Shown here piece by piece: positions 29,257 to 42,237 of a stretch of DNA of 64,000 bases; the stretch's first letter is position 1, and every line of letters starts with the position of its first letter. Source of the DNA: Pectobacterium sp. CFBP8739 (GTDB lineage Bacteria > Pseudomonadota > Gammaproteobacteria > Enterobacterales > Enterobacteriaceae); assembly GCF_013449375.1 (NCBI RefSeq), contig NZ_JACDRR010000006.1, positions 62,001 through 126,000 on the forward strand, read 5' to 3'. The notes below the pieces were generated by a model. It searched no databases. It was not told the origin of the DNA and saw only the letters and a program-made list of their open reading frames with translations. A program made the position numbers and the translations under genes.

Positions 29257-29339
29257 TCCACGTCATTCTTCCAAAAGAAAAAGCCCACAGGAAGTCATGC
29301 AGGCTCAGGCTGTTGATAAACCTATTTGCCGAACGAAAA

Positions 29340-29520
29340 CGGTAGTAACGGAATAGAAGAGTAAAGCGTTTGCGCCATGGACAAAAACGTCAGGAACGTT
29401 TTTGAACGTCGCTTGCGACGACCCTGCAAGGGTGAATCTCAGGGATGAGATTCATATCTGCGCAATCCGAGCGCACAGGGATGTGTTTACAGCGTCTTTA
29501 CGATCTATCCGTTACTACCG
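29340..29520. mobile_element. putative MITE-like element with 13-bp terminal inverted repeats
   Basis: The 181-bp segment begins cggtagtaacgga and ends tccgttactaccg, a perfect 13-bp inverted pair. Similarity continues inward: tagaagagtaaag on the left against tagatcgtaaag on the right. Inside are further perfect hairpins: aaaaacgt-cagga-acgttttt, gtcgcttgcgac and gaatctcagggatgagattc. No open frame of transposase kind fits, and no target duplication is evident. It sits in the 319-bp gap between azlD and leuD. The remainder of that gap holds a small hairpin agccct-gaag-agggct at 29537-29552. I saw no second copy in this window. Confidence 0.7.
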
Positions 29521-29575
29521 CTCTATGGACTTTGTCAGCCCTGAAGAGGGCTTCAGAGCTATTTGTAATCTCAAA

Positions 29576-30178
29576 TCAGTTCAAAAAGGCCGGCTGATTC
29601 TTTTCATACTCGGTGATAGACGCTTCGTGTTGCAGCGTCAGGCCGATGCTGTCTAATCCGTTTATCATGCAGTGACGGCGGAAGCTGTCGATTTCAAATG
29701 GATAGCTTTTGCTGCCCGCCTGAACGACCTGATTTTCCAGATCAACGGTGAAGTTAATCCCTTCCTGACCGTCAACCAGCTTGAACAGCTCGTCCACTTC
29801 CTCGTCGCTCAGTTTCACCGGCAGCAGCTGGTTGTTAAACGAGTTACCGTAGAAGATATCGGCGAAGCTTGGGGCGATAACGACTTTGAAGCCGTAATCG
29901 GTCAGCGCCCACGGTGCGTGCTCACGGGAAGAGCCGCAGCCGAAGTTTTCCCGCGCCAGCAGGATACTCGCCCCTTTGTAATGCGGCTGATTCAGCACAA
30001 ACTCAGGGTTAGGCTGTTGGCCCGCATCATCCAGAAAGCGCCAGTCGTGGAACAGATGTTGGCCGAAACCGGTACGTGTCACCTTTTGCAGAAATTGCTT
30101 AGGAATGATGGCGTCGGTATCGACGTTAGCGGCATCCAGAGGAACCACCAGACCTGTGTGTTGAGTAAATTTAGCCAT
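29576..30178 (-). CDS. leuD: 3-isopropylmalate dehydratase small subunit
   Basis: LeuD with LeuC isomerises 2- to 3-isopropylmalate in leucine synthesis. The 200-residue protein has the swivelling-domain features [19 protein letters not shown] and [20 protein letters not shown], of family length (201 in E. coli). It is the last gene of leuABCD, 13 bp after leuC. Its end lies 56 bp from the inverted-repeat element. Confidence 0.97.
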   Translation of the reverse strand: MAKFTQHTGLVVPLDAANVDTDAIIPKQFLQKVTRTGFGQHLFHDWRFLDDAGQQPNPEFVLNQPHYKGASILLARENFGCGSSREHAPWALTDYGFKVVIAPSFADIFYGNSFNNQLLPVKLSDEEVDELFKLVDGQEGINFTVDLENQVVQAGSKSYPFEIDSFRRHCMINGLDSIGLTLQHEASITEYEKNQPAFLN

Positions 30179-30191
30179 GTCGGTTTCTCTC

Positions 30192-31592
30192 TTAATTCAA
30201 CTCGCGGACGTCGGCAAAGCGACCTGTTACCGCGGCAGCCGCAGCCATTGCTGGGCTGACCAGATGGGTGCGGCCTGCGCGCCCCTGACGGCCTTCAAAG
30301 TTACGGTTACTGGTTGAGGCGCAACGCTCGCCGGGGTTCAGTCTGTCATTATTCATCGCCAGACACATGGAGCAGCCCGGTAAACGCCACTCAAAGCCCG
30401 CCTCGATGAACACTTTATCCAGCCCTTCCAATTCCGCCATGGTTTTTACTGGGCCGGAGCCGGGTACGACGATAGCCTGAACGCCAGCGGCAACTTTACG
30501 TCCTTTGGCGATTTCTGCCGCAGCGCGCAAATCTTCGATACGCGAGTTGGTGCAGGAGCCGATGAAGACTTTATCGATCTTCACGTCGGTCAGTTTGATG
30601 CCGGGTTGCAGATCCATATAGGCCAATGCTTTGGCCGCGGAAGCGCGTTCTACCGGATCGCTGAAAGAATCTGGGCTAGGGATTTCCTGATTGACGGCGA
30701 TAACCTGACCGGGGTTGGTACCCCAGGTGACCTGCGGTGCGATCTGAGCAGCGTCCAGCGTGACAACCGTATCGAACTGCGCATCATCATCCGATTTCAG
30801 CGTGTTCCAGTAGGCAACGGCGGCGTCCCAGTTAGCGTCTTTCGGCGCAAACTGACGGCCTTTCAGGTAGTTGAAGGTGGTCTCGTCCGGCGCAACCAGC
30901 CCGGCTTTCGCACCCATTTCAATCGCCATATTACACAGCGTCATACGGCCTTCCATGCTCAGCCCACGAATAGCGCTACCACAGAATTCAACGACGTGAC
31001 CGGTGCCGCCTGCGCTACCGGTTTTACCGATGATCGCCAGCACGATGTCTTTTGCGGTGATACCGTGTGGCGCATCGCCAGTGACTTCAATTTTCATGGT
31101 TTTGGCGCGACCCTGCTTCAGGGTTTGTGTCGCCAGCACATGTTCCACTTCTGACGTACCGATACCGAAAGCCAGTGAACCAAATGCGCCGTGCGTTGCC
31201 GTGTGCGAGTCACCGCAGACGATGGTCATACCCGGCAGCGTCATTCCCTGCTCAGGCCCGATAACGTGAACGATACCCTGATACGGGTGGTTCAGGTCAT
31301 ACAGCTGAACGCCGAATTCCGCACAGTTTTTGATTAATTCCTGCATTTGAATGCGGGCCATCTCGCCACTGGCGTTGATGTCTTTGGTCTGCGTGGACAC
31401 GTTGTGGTCCATGGTCGCGAAGGTTTTCCCCGGCTGACGAACCTTGCGGCCCATCGCGCGCAGGCCGTCGAAAGCTTGCGGGGAAGTCACTTCGTGTACC
31501 AGGTGTCTGTCGATATACAGCAGCGGCGTTTCGTTTGGCGCTTCATGAACCACGTGCGCGTCGAACAATTTTTGATATAACGTCTTACCCAT
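30192..31592 (-). CDS. leuC: 3-isopropylmalate dehydratase large subunit
   Basis: LeuC carries the 4Fe-4S cluster of isopropylmalate isomerase. The 466-residue protein has the three cluster cysteines, one in [15 protein letters not shown] (about 347) and two in [15 protein letters not shown] (about 407-410), and the substrate-loop motif [13 protein letters not shown] near 127. It begins two bases after leuB and is followed by leuD. Confidence 0.97.
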   Translation of the reverse strand: MGKTLYQKLFDAHVVHEAPNETPLLYIDRHLVHEVTSPQAFDGLRAMGRKVRQPGKTFATMDHNVSTQTKDINASGEMARIQMQELIKNCAEFGVQLYDLNHPYQGIVHVIGPEQGMTLPGMTIVCGDSHTATHGAFGSLAFGIGTSEVEHVLATQTLKQGRAKTMKIEVTGDAPHGITAKDIVLAIIGKTGSAGGTGHVVEFCGSAIRGLSMEGRMTLCNMAIEMGAKAGLVAPDETTFNYLKGRQFAPKDANWDAAVAYWNTLKSDDDAQFDTVVTLDAAQIAPQVTWGTNPGQVIAVNQEIPSPDSFSDPVERASAAKALAYMDLQPGIKLTDVKIDKVFIGSCTNSRIEDLRAAAEIAKGRKVAAGVQAIVVPGSGPVKTMAELEGLDKVFIEAGFEWRLPGCSMCLAMNNDRLNPGERCASTSNRNFEGRQGRAGRTHLVSPAMAAAAAVTGRFADVRELN

Positions 31593-31594
31593 GG

Positions 31595-34284
<2,690 letters not shown>

Positions 34285-34331
34285 CGGTTTAGTTCCTTGT
34301 CGTGTCTACTTGTACTTGGCGCTCGGCGAGT

Positions 34332-34358
34332 AAAAAAAAACCCGCGCATCAGCGCGGG
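34332..34358 (-). terminator. leu operon attenuator terminator
   Basis: On the minus strand a 7-bp stem CCCGCGC/GCGCGGG with loop TGAT is followed by nine T. It stands between leuL and leuA; ribosome stalling at the leucine codons of leuL should prevent it. Confidence 0.94.
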
Positions 34359-34382
34359 TTTTTGTATCGTGTGGCGAGAAAC

Positions 34383-34466
34383 TTAGTTCTGAACTCTGCC
34401 CACAAACCTACCGCGCAAGAAGGATGCGTTTAGTAGTAGGCCTAGTAGGACAGTAAAGTTGAACAT
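34383..34466 (-). CDS. leuL: leu operon leader peptide
   Basis: 27-residue leader peptide with VLLGLLLNASFLRGRFVGR, matching the E. coli LeuL plan (four consecutive Leu codons, then NAF and RGRPVGG). Here there are six leucine codons, five of them the rare-type CTA, within residues 7-17, so a shortage of charged leucyl-tRNA would stall the ribosome. The ATG at 34464-34466 has GAGA about 7 bases upstream. The stop TAA is 25 bases before the attenuator stem. Confidence 0.93.
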   Translation of the reverse strand: MFNFTVLLGLLLNASFLRGRFVGRVQN

Positions 34467-34694
34467 GGTGTCTCGTCATCTAAAATTCAGTGTTCCTTTA
34501 TTGGTACGCGATTATTGGGGCTATGTCAACTTTTGATTGGTGTGACATGCATCAAGTAAACCATCGATAGCCTGCGTTGAATGAACGAAAGATCGTTGCG
34601 GTTTTGAACAATGGCGGTAGACTGCACGCCAAATAATGTACAGCTGTACGCTGAAACGCTGTCGAATTCATTTCCCTTATAAATTCTCTTACAG

Positions 34695-36500
34695 ATGACT
34701 AATCATTTACAGCCATATCATGTGGTGCACCGGGTTCAAGATCGGATCAATCACTGCGCGGGTCGTATTGCGCTGCGCGAGTGGACGCCTGCAGGCGAAA
34801 AACAGCTTACCTGGACACAGGCCGGACAGCGCATCCAGCGCATTGCCAGCGCGCTTTTAGCGCTGGGGGTAGATGTTCAGGAGCGGGTGGCGATTTTCTC
34901 TCATAACTCAATGAACTGGTCGCTGGCCGATCTGGCGCTGCTGCACCTGCGTGCGATCAGCGTGCCGATCTATGCCACGAATACGGCGGCACAGGCGGCA
35001 TTCATCATCAACGATGCGGATATCCGCACGATATTTGTCGGTGGCCAGGAGCAGTTGGATGCGCTACTGGTGCTGCGGGACACGTGCCCGCAACTGCGAA
35101 ACATTATCGTGATGGATGATGGCGTTAACCTGCGCGGTAGCGACATCGCACAATCTCTGCATGAATTTGAAGCGCAGGCCGTAGAAGATTTCTGGCGTGA
35201 TGAATGGCAAACGCGTATCGACAGCCGCGATCTCAACGATCTGTTTACGCTGATCTATACCTCTGGCACTACCGGTGAGCCGAAAGGTGTCATGCTGGAT
35301 TACACCAACATGGCGATGCAGCTTAAGCTGCATGACGATCGTCTGGATATGTCAGAAAATGACGTATCGCTCTGTTTCTTACCGCTTTCCCACGTATTTG
35401 AGCGCGCCTGGAGCTTTGTCATTATGCACCGCGGCGCGCAGAACGTGTATCTCAGCAACACGAATTTGGTGCGTGAGGCAATGCAGACGGTGAAGCCTAC
35501 CGTGATGTGCGCTGTACCGCGTTTTTACGAGAAAGTTTACAGTGCAATTCATGAAAAAGTGGCGCAGGCGCCGTGGTATCGCCAGCGGCTCTTCAACTGG
35601 GCTGTTACGCAGGGGAAACACGTGTTTCTGGCGAGTCAGACGGCGAAAAAAACAGGGCTTTTCCGTCGCGTTATGCATCGCTATGCCGATCGTCTGGTGT
35701 TAGGGAAACTTCGCCAGCTTCTGGGAGGCGAGATTCGTTTTATGCCAGCGGCAGGCGCGCGGCTGGATGACAACATCATTCTGTTTTTCCGCGCGATCGG
35801 GATTCGCATTATTTACGGTTACGGCATGACCGAAACTTGTGCGACGGTCTCCTGCTGGGAAGAGAGCCGTTTCCGCTTAGGCTCTATTGGTACGCCGCTG
35901 CCGGGCATTGAAGTCCGCATTGGCGAGGAAAAAGAGATTCAGGTGCGCGGGGCGACCATCATGCGGGGTTATTTCCATCGTCCGCAGGAAACCGCAGACA
36001 CTTTTACCGAAGATGGCTGGCTGAAAACCGGCGATGCAGGGGAGCTGGATGCAAACGGTAACCTGTTTATTACCGAACGGTTGAAAGATCTGATGAAAAC
36101 CTCCGGCGGTAAATATATTGCACCGCAGCATCTGGAAGGGACGCTGGGACAGGATCGCTTCATCGAACAGGTTGCGATTATCGCGGATACACGTAAGTAC
36201 GTGTCTGCGCTGATTGTTCCCTGTTTCGAGGCGCTCGAAGAATACGCTCACTCCATCAATCTGAAGTACCACGATCGTCTGGAGCTGCTGCGCCACAGCC
36301 ATATTATTGAGTTGTTCGAACAGCGCTTGCGGGAGATGCAGAAGGAGCTTTCCCGCGTTGAACAAGTGAAGAAATTCACGCTGTTGCCTGTGCCGTTTTC
36401 GATGGCAGAAGGGGAATTGACGCCAACGCTCAAGCTGCGCAGAAAGATCATCAACCAGCGTTACCAACTGGAAATTGATGCGATGTACGCCGAGTCTTGA
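34695..36500 (+). CDS. long-chain acyl-CoA synthetase (AMP-forming)
   Basis: Member of the adenylate-forming superfamily, related to FadD15/FAA-type long-chain fatty acid-CoA ligases. The 601-residue protein has the AMP-binding P-loop LIYTSGTTGEPKGVML (about 192-208), the A5 motif YGYGMTETCATVS (about 375-388), and A7-A8 GWLKTGDAGELDANGNLFITERLKDLMKTSGGKYIAPQHLE (about 440-480). Substrate and role are not determined by sequence. Its ribosome site is poor. It occupies the place of leuO between leuL and ilvI. No transport or regulatory partner lies next to it. Confidence 0.88.
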   Translation: MTNHLQPYHVVHRVQDRINHCAGRIALREWTPAGEKQLTWTQAGQRIQRIASALLALGVDVQERVAIFSHNSMNWSLADLALLHLRAISVPIYATNTAAQAAFIINDADIRTIFVGGQEQLDALLVLRDTCPQLRNIIVMDDGVNLRGSDIAQSLHEFEAQAVEDFWRDEWQTRIDSRDLNDLFTLIYTSGTTGEPKGVMLDYTNMAMQLKLHDDRLDMSENDVSLCFLPLSHVFERAWSFVIMHRGAQNVYLSNTNLVREAMQTVKPTVMCAVPRFYEKVYSAIHEKVAQAPWYRQRLFNWAVTQGKHVFLASQTAKKTGLFRRVMHRYADRLVLGKLRQLLGGEIRFMPAAGARLDDNIILFFRAIGIRIIYGYGMTETCATVSCWEESRFRLGSIGTPLPGIEVRIGEEKEIQVRGATIMRGYFHRPQETADTFTEDGWLKTGDAGELDANGNLFITERLKDLMKTSGGKYIAPQHLEGTLGQDRFIEQVAIIADTRKYVSALIVPCFEALEEYAHSINLKYHDRLELLRHSHIIELFEQRLREMQKELSRVEQVKKFTLLPVPFSMAEGELTPTLKLRRKIINQRYQLEIDAMYAES

Positions 36501-36877
36501 TGCTATCGTAGGCCGAGAAGCGCGTTTCCTGAAAAGAAATGTGATTTTCGGCCTCAATATTTCACTCTGTAATTTGTGTCCTTTATGGACGATCTCTCAG
36601 GTCTGAAGGTTCCCAATTAGTATTTTATCTCAGTTCCTTTTTCCCTCACGTTCGATTGCCCCTAGGCCTGATTAAGAACGGTGGTTTTTTGCCGTTTGTC
36701 TGCGTCATAATCTGGCGTTATGTTAATGGGTTATCAGTAATCCCTATAAAATTTCGTATTCTTGTACTAAAAGTTAACAGTATTAACACTTAACTTGATT
36801 AACTTAAGGTGAGCGCGGGGATTTCCCCCGGTCAATACAGAAGCGGATTCCGCTTTCTGAACAAAAGAGGCAGACCC
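36501..36877. promoter_or_regulatory. ilvIH upstream region
   Basis: 377 bp without a gene between the acyl-CoA synthetase and ilvI. The left part has an imperfect inverted repeat aggccgagaa...ttttcggcct (36508-36554) that may help end the upstream transcript. The right part is AT-rich with repeated ttaac elements (36773-36805). In E. coli this interval holds the Lrp-dependent ilvIH promoter; Lrp sites cannot be read by eye here. No attenuator or leader peptide was found, in contrast to ilvBN and leu. Confidence 0.5.
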
Positions 36878-38596
36878 ATGGAGATGTTGTCAGGCGCCGA
36901 AATGGTGGTCCGATCGTTGATCGATCAGGGCGTAAAACATGTGTTCGGCTATCCGGGCGGTGCGGTGCTGGATATTTATGATGCCCTGCATACGGTTGGG
37001 GGAATCGAGCATATTTTGGTGCGGCATGAGCAAGGTGCGGTACATATGGCCGATGGCTACGCGCGTGCGACGGGTGAGGTCGGCGTCGTGCTGGTCACGT
37101 CCGGGCCCGGAGCGACCAACGCGATTACTGGTATCGCCACGGCGTATATGGACTCCATTCCTATGGTGGTGTTGTCCGGTCAGGTTGCGACTTCGTTGAT
37201 TGGCTATGATTCCTTTCAGGAATGCGACACGGTCGGCATTTCCCGTCCTATCGTGAAGCACAGTTTTCTGGTCAAGAAAGCGGAAGATGTCCCGACGATT
37301 CTGAAAAAAGCGTTTTATCTGGCATCGACTGGACGCCCAGGGCCGGTGGTGGTCGATCTGCCGAAAGACGTCATGAATCCGGCGAATAAACTGCCGTACG
37401 TTTACCCTGAAAGCGTTAGCATGCGTTCCTATAATCCGACGGTTCAGGGCCACAAAGGTCAGATTCGTCGCGCGCTGCAAACCCTGCTGGCGGCAAAAAA
37501 ACCGATTATCTACAGCGGCGGTGGCGTAATTAATGCGGAATGTCACGAAGAGCTGCTGACGCTGGCGGAAAAACTGAACCTGCCAGTGACCACCTCTCTG
37601 ATGGGGCTGGGCGGTTTTCCCGGCACGCACCGTCAGTGCCTCGGTATGCTGGGGATGCACGGGACGTATGAAGCCAATACAGCGATGCATAACGCCGATG
37701 TGATTTTCGCCGTAGGGGTACGTTTTGACGACCGAACGACAAACAATCTGGCGAAGTATTGCCCGAATGCGACGGTACTGCACATTGATGTCGATCCCGC
37801 GTCGATTTCCAAAACGGTAAATGCCGATATCCCTATCGTTGGTGATGCTAAACAGGTGTTAACCCTGATGCTGGAATTGCTGGCACAGGATGGCGCACCG
37901 CAGCAGTTTGATGCGCTGCGCGACTGGTGGCAGGCGATCGAACAGTGGCGTGGGCGTCACTGCCTGAAATACAGCACCGAAGGCGAGAAAATCAAACCGC
38001 AGGCGGTGATTGAAACGCTGCATCGTCTGACTGAAGGCAAAGCCTATGTGGCATCAGACGTTGGTCAGCACCAAATGTTCGCCGCGCTGTATTATCCGTT
38101 CGATTTACCGCGTCGCTGGGTGAACTCCGGTGGATTGGGCACGATGGGCTTTGGCCTGCCTGCGGCATTGGGCATCAAACTTGCGCTGCCGGAAGAAACG
38201 GTGATTTGCGTAACGGGCGACGGCAGTATTCAGATGAATATTCAGGAACTTTCTACGGCGCTGCAATATGATCTGCCTGTGGTGGTCATTAACCTGAACA
38301 ACCGTTTCCTCGGCATGGTGAAGCAGTGGCAGGATATGATCTATTCTGGCCGCCATTCCAGTTCTTATATGGAATCGCTACCGGATTTCGTCAAGCTGGC
38401 TGAAGCGTACGGTCACGTCGGGATTTCTATCGATACGCCGGACGAACTGGAAAGTAAGCTGTTGCAAGCGCTGGCGCAGAAAGATCGTCTGGTGTTTGTT
38501 GATATCAACATCGACAGCAGCGAGCATGTTTACCCCATGCAGATTCGCGGCGGGGCGATGGACGAAATGTGGTTGAGCAAAACGGAGAGGACCTGA
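36878..38596 (+). CDS. ilvI: acetolactate synthase III large (catalytic) subunit
   Basis: IlvI is the second acetohydroxyacid synthase catalytic subunit in this window. The 572-residue protein starts [20 protein letters not shown], as in E. coli, with AGAGG 8 bases upstream of the ATG. The frame is open for 23 codons further but without a match. Motifs are the catalytic Glu in [33 protein letters not shown], and the TPP motif [29 protein letters not shown]. It is followed after 2 bases by ilvH. Confidence 0.97.
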   Translation: MEMLSGAEMVVRSLIDQGVKHVFGYPGGAVLDIYDALHTVGGIEHILVRHEQGAVHMADGYARATGEVGVVLVTSGPGATNAITGIATAYMDSIPMVVLSGQVATSLIGYDSFQECDTVGISRPIVKHSFLVKKAEDVPTILKKAFYLASTGRPGPVVVDLPKDVMNPANKLPYVYPESVSMRSYNPTVQGHKGQIRRALQTLLAAKKPIIYSGGGVINAECHEELLTLAEKLNLPVTTSLMGLGGFPGTHRQCLGMLGMHGTYEANTAMHNADVIFAVGVRFDDRTTNNLAKYCPNATVLHIDVDPASISKTVNADIPIVGDAKQVLTLMLELLAQDGAPQQFDALRDWWQAIEQWRGRHCLKYSTEGEKIKPQAVIETLHRLTEGKAYVASDVGQHQMFAALYYPFDLPRRWVNSGGLGTMGFGLPAALGIKLALPEETVICVTGDGSIQMNIQELSTALQYDLPVVVINLNNRFLGMVKQWQDMIYSGRHSSSYMESLPDFVKLAEAYGHVGISIDTPDELESKLLQALAQKDRLVFVDINIDSSEHVYPMQIRGGAMDEMWLSKTERT

Positions 38597-38598
38597 TC

Positions 38599-39090
38599 AT
38601 GCGGCGGATTTTATCAGTATTACTTGAGAATGAATCGGGCGCCTTGTCACGTGTCGTCGGTCTGTTTTCACAGCGCGGCTACAACATCGAAAGTCTGACG
38701 GTAGCCCCAACCGAAGATCCTACGCTGTCTCGTATGACGATTCAGACGGTAGGCGATGAGAAAGTGCTGGAGCAGATCGAAAAGCAACTGCACAAGCTGG
38801 TGGATGTTCTGCGCGTCAGCGAGCTGGGGCAGGGCGCGCACGTTGAACGTGAGATCATGCTGGTGAAGCTACAGGCTACAGGCTATGGCCGTGAAGAAGT
38901 GAAACGCTGCGCCGATATTTTCCGCGGCCAGATCGTGGATGTCACCGCTTCGCTTTATACCGTACAGCTTGCCGGCACCAGCGATAAACTGGATGCGTTC
39001 CTGAGTGCTGTACGTGAAGTCTCCGAAATTGTTGAAGTGGCGCGCTCTGGTATCGTCGGCGTATCGCGCGGCGATAAAATTATGCGTTAA
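38599..39090 (+). CDS. ilvH: acetolactate synthase III small (regulatory) subunit
   Basis: IlvH gives IlvI its activity and valine sensitivity. The 163-residue protein starts [20 protein letters not shown] with an N-terminal ACT domain (about 1-76) and a C-terminal regulatory domain ending SRGDKIMR. The ATG at 38599 is preceded by GAGAGGA. A strong terminator follows at 39120-39146. Confidence 0.97.
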   Translation: MRRILSVLLENESGALSRVVGLFSQRGYNIESLTVAPTEDPTLSRMTIQTVGDEKVLEQIEKQLHKLVDVLRVSELGQGAHVEREIMLVKLQATGYGREEVKRCADIFRGQIVDVTASLYTVQLAGTSDKLDAFLSAVREVSEIVEVARSGIVGVSRGDKIMR

Positions 39091-39119
39091 TTGACTTTTC
39101 GCTGCTTTTTCTTTTAAGA

Positions 39120-39146
39120 GGCCCGATAATAGTATCGGGCCTTTTT
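39120..39146 (+). terminator. ilvIH terminator
   Basis: 9-bp stem ggcccgata/tatcgggcc with loop atag, followed by ttttt. It lies 30 bases past the ilvH stop. Confidence 0.95.
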
Positions 39147-39285
39147 ATTTCCCTTATCTTATATAGACACAATATATTCAGCTTAAAAGACATCCATTAT
39201 TGATATGGCGGCTTGAAATATGTCGGTAACGTGATAAAAGCAGTTGCCGTACAAAAGCTTCTGCTGTTAGATCTACGCCATATCC

Positions 39286-39348
39286 ATGATGATTTTATGG
39301 TCATCACACTATTTATTGAGCCGGCATACTTATTTTCCGGCCTACTAA
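39286..39348 (+). CDS. possible cra leader peptide
   Basis: A 20-codon frame, MMILWSSHYLLSRHTYFPAY, ends TAA at 39346-39348, nine bases before the cra GTG. The stop is part of the cra ribosome site (TAAGGGG). A 5-bp inverted repeat gccgg/ccggc (39320-39341) lies inside. E. coli has a leader called fruL in this position, but the sequence is not similar and no clear ribosome site precedes the ATGs, so this is only a candidate. Confidence 0.25.
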   Translation: MMILWSSHYLLSRHTYFPAY

Positions 39349-39357
39349 GGGGTTACC

Positions 39358-40362
39358 GTGAAACTGGATGAAATCGCGCGTCTTGCGGGTGTTTCACGCA
39401 CGACAGCCAGCTATGTTATTAACGGGAAAGCAAAACAATATCGCGTGAGCGATAAGACCGTTGAGAAAGTCATGGCTGTCGTCAGGGAGCACAATTATCA
39501 TCCCAACGCCGTCGCGGCTGGATTGCGTGCCGGGCGTACGCGTTCAATTGGTTTGGTTATTCCCGATTTGGAAAATACCAGCTATACACGTATCGCTAAT
39601 TATCTGGAGCGCCAGGCCAGACAGCGCGGATATCAGCTATTAATTGCGTGTTCAGAAGATCAACCGGACAACGAGATGCGCTGTATTGAGCATCTGTTAC
39701 AGCGCCAGGTTGACGCTATTATTGTTTCGACCGCATTACCGCCGGAGCACCCGTTTTATCAACGTTGGATAAACGGCAACCTGCCGATTATTGCGTTAGA
39801 CAGGGCGTTAGATCGTGAGCACTTCACCAGCGTGGTGGGGGCCGATCTTGAAGATGCCGAAATGCTGGCGCAGGAATTACGGAAAGTGCCTGCGAAATCG
39901 GTACTGTATCTTGGTGCCTTGCCTGAGCTTTCCGTCAGCTTCTTGCGCGAGCAAGGGTTCCGTCAGGCGTGGGCGGACGATCCGCGTGAAGTGAATTATC
40001 TTTACTCGAATAGCTATGAACGCGTAGCCGCCGCCGCCGCATTTATGGATTATCTGAAAAATAATCCTATGCCTGAAGCGCTGTTCACGACGTCATTTCC
40101 GCTATTGCAGGGGGTAATGGACGTTAACCTGAAGATTAACGGACGTTTGCCGAATAATCTGGCTATTGCGACCTTTGGGGATAATGAACTGTTGGATTAT
40201 CTGGAATGCCCGGTATTGTCTGTCGCTCAGCGCCATCGTGAAGTTGCGGAACGCGTACTGGAACTGGTGCTGGCCAGTCTGGATGAACCGAAAAGGCCGA
40301 AGCCAGGTTTGAATCGTATCAGGCGTAACCTGTACCGTCGTGGCTCACTGAGCCGCGTGTAA
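39358..40362 (+). CDS. cra: catabolite repressor/activator Cra (FruR)
   Basis: Cra is the LacI-family regulator of carbon flow that responds to fructose 1-phosphate and related sugar phosphates. The 334-residue protein starts [20 protein letters not shown], the LacI-type helix-turn-helix, and continues through [32 protein letters not shown], identical to E. coli over this stretch, to a periplasmic-binding-like ligand domain (about 60-334). It uses a GTG start with AAGGGG 6 bases before it. A terminator follows at 40378-40408. Confidence 0.97.
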   Translation: MKLDEIARLAGVSRTTASYVINGKAKQYRVSDKTVEKVMAVVREHNYHPNAVAAGLRAGRTRSIGLVIPDLENTSYTRIANYLERQARQRGYQLLIACSEDQPDNEMRCIEHLLQRQVDAIIVSTALPPEHPFYQRWINGNLPIIALDRALDREHFTSVVGADLEDAEMLAQELRKVPAKSVLYLGALPELSVSFLREQGFRQAWADDPREVNYLYSNSYERVAAAAAFMDYLKNNPMPEALFTTSFPLLQGVMDVNLKINGRLPNNLAIATFGDNELLDYLECPVLSVAQRHREVAERVLELVLASLDEPKRPKPGLNRIRRNLYRRGSLSRV

Positions 40363-40377
40363 TCCCTCAGCCTTTCT

Positions 40378-40408
40378 GCGCCATAGATGACTATGGCGCT
40401 TCTCTTTG
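40378..40408 (+). terminator. cra terminator
   Basis: 9-bp stem gcgccatag/ctatggcgc with loop atga, followed by the T-rich ttctcttt. Confidence 0.85.
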
Positions 40409-40458
40409 ATTACTTTCTACTGCTCAGTCTCAATTCACGACCCACGCTTACTTTGCTT

Positions 40459-40896
40459 TTATGGCAATGCCACGCGGAATAGCCGACGACAATATTCCAG
40501 GAAATAACCGTATATCACGCCTGTCACCATCGATATCACTAGATTACTGGTAACAGCGGTCAGGATTTGTGCGGGACTCGCCCCGATAGACCACAGAATG
40601 ATGGCGTAAACAGGGGATTGGAAACTGACATAGGCAAACAGATCGGCAATGCTGCGTACCAGAAAATGCTCACCACCGTGACGTCTGGCGATATTCAACA
40701 CGTGATCGCGATACAGCCCGTACGGCCAAGCAATAGCAATATTAACGGGGATAGACAGTAAACGTGAAGACAGCGATTGCTCGAAGCTCATACCGGAAAG
40801 CATGATTTCTATCGCCATCCCAGTAATGAAACAATAGACAACGAGCGCAAAGGTATCTGCGGTGACGCTTCGCAATCGTGACGTCGGGGAAAACAT
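40459..40896 (-). CDS. alaE: L-alanine exporter AlaE
   Basis: AlaE exports excess L-alanine across the inner membrane. The 145-residue protein follows E. coli Ala[21 protein letters not shown] at the start, [32 protein letters not shown], and [16 protein letters not shown] near the end, with four hydrophobic segments. I place the start at the ATG aligning with MFSP, with GGAG 9 bases before it; a second ATG (40911) would add MEQHG. In E. coli alaE lies elsewhere on the chromosome, so its place beside cra is a lineage difference. Confidence 0.9.
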   Translation of the reverse strand: MFSPTSRLRSVTADTFALVVYCFITGMAIEIMLSGMSFEQSLSSRLLSIPVNIAIAWPYGLYRDHVLNIARRHGGEHFLVRSIADLFAYVSFQSPVYAIILWSIGASPAQILTAVTSNLVISMVTGVIYGYFLEYCRRLFRVALP

Positions 40897-40911
40897 ACCG
40901 TGTTGCTCCAT

Positions 40912-41685
40912 TCTTAGGTCGGATAAACTGGCGTAATAGTATTGTGTGGTTTTTTGTCATGTCTTATTTTATTTGTGTAGTTTACATCACTGACTTATTG
41001 GCTTTGTACTAGGTAAAGATATTTATTTGTGAGCGTTTTTTATACTTTTCCGCTACTTTATATCTATCCGATAAATTTCTCGTTTTTTTATCGCGGAAAG
41101 AGATCTAAAGTTTTTTAAAAACAATATCTTATATTTTTTAGGACAAGGCGTTTCCGCGAGGGGGTAATGGTATTAAAGGAAGTGAGTAAATGACCGATAA
41201 AAAGGGCTGCTTGTGACGCCCACTCATGCTTCTCTTGGGGGAATAAGTGATACATGCTGTGTGACCCCACTTTTTGAGCCTGCATGACTGTTCAGGGAAT
41301 CGCTAGTTGCGGGTTTGGCGGAGCATTAAGTCAGGTAAATCGGCTGATTCATTAAGAATCGATGAGGCTGATGTTAGAAATGTAACATTGAGCAACTGTC
41401 AGCTGCGCGGTATGATTCTGCGCGCGCTGCAGCCCTTGGTATTCAAGGTATTCTGGGTGGGTAAGACAATTCTTAAAACGGTTGTTTTTGGTATCAGCGT
41501 ATGACAGTAAAAATAATCGAGATGCCGTAGTGAATAGCGATATGTTTGTAATGTTCCCATTCTGTTATAAATTTTTCTCAAATTATCATGACGTTAATTT
41601 TCGTTAATTTTGACTCCTTATTCCTTTTACCTCTATGCCGGCTCCAATTCATTCAGGAATAATCCCAAAGCGCGCCAGCTCTGGC
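40912..41685. other. AT-rich region without a convincing gene between alaE and mraZ
   Basis: About 770 bp of low-GC DNA upstream of the mraZ promoter. It includes an 8-codon frame with a good ribosome site (AAGGAAGTGAGTAA then ATG at 41190, encoding MTDKKGCL) and a few short hairpins such as ccttg-gtatt-caagg (41433-41447). A 65-codon frame at 41307-41504 has no recognisable features. It could hold distal regulatory sites or a small RNA, but nothing here is firm. Confidence 0.4.
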
Positions 41686-41748
41686 TTGACAAGGTTTTCA
41701 TACCCTCCGTACACTCTTAAAGGTGGGAATTTGTGGGGTAAAGTGGTG
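41686..41748 (+). promoter_or_regulatory. mra/dcw promoter with MraZ operator
   Basis: A sigma-70 promoter TTGACA (41686-41691), 18-base spacer, TACACT (41710-41715). Directly downstream are three direct repeats, tggga at 41724, tgggg at 41734 and tggtg at 41744, spaced 10 bases apart. This is the known MraZ binding box. MraZ should repress its own operon from here, as in E. coli. Confidence 0.93.
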
Positions 41749-41776
41749 AAAAAGGTGATGAAGGGGTAACTCAGGT

Positions 41777-42235
41777 ATGTTTCGTGGGGCTACGCTGGTT
41801 AACCTCGACAGTAAAGGGCGCCTTGCTGTGCCTACCCGATATCGGGAAATGCTGAACGGGGAATCGCAAGGTCAAATGGTTTGCACCATTGATCTGCATC
41901 AGCCATGCCTGCTGCTTTATCCCTTACCTGAATGGGAAATTATTGAACAAAAGCTGTCTCGCTTATCGAGCATGAACTCAGCTGAACGCCGCGTTCAGCG
42001 CTTGTTATTAGGGCATGCCAGCGAGTGCCAAATGGATAATGCAGGGCGTTTGTTGATTGCGAATACGTTAAGGCAGCATGCGGACCTTAAAAAAGAAGTG
42101 ATGCTAGTTGGGCAGTTCAATAAGTTTGAACTGTGGGATGAACAGACTTGGTATCAACAGGTCAGGGATGATATTGACGCTGAACAATCGACTCAGGAAC
42201 CCTTATCTGATCGGTTGCAGGACCTATCGCTATAG
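41777..42235 (+). CDS. mraZ: transcriptional regulator MraZ
   Basis: MraZ is an AbrB/SpoVT-like DNA-binding ring that represses the dcw operon. The 152-residue protein begins [24 protein letters not shown], the first of two homologous halves. The second half carries the matching [18 protein letters not shown] near 95. Length equals E. coli MraZ. It is the first gene of the cluster and ends 2 bases before rsmH. Confidence 0.97.
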   Translation: MFRGATLVNLDSKGRLAVPTRYREMLNGESQGQMVCTIDLHQPCLLLYPLPEWEIIEQKLSRLSSMNSAERRVQRLLLGHASECQMDNAGRLLIANTLRQHADLKKEVMLVGQFNKFELWDEQTWYQQVRDDIDAEQSTQEPLSDRLQDLSL

Positions 42236-42237
42236 CC

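Noticed and set aside
36890-37783. 297-codon open frame antisense to ilvI
   Set aside because: Rich in Arg, His and Gln, without domain similarity, and wholly within the conserved ilvI.
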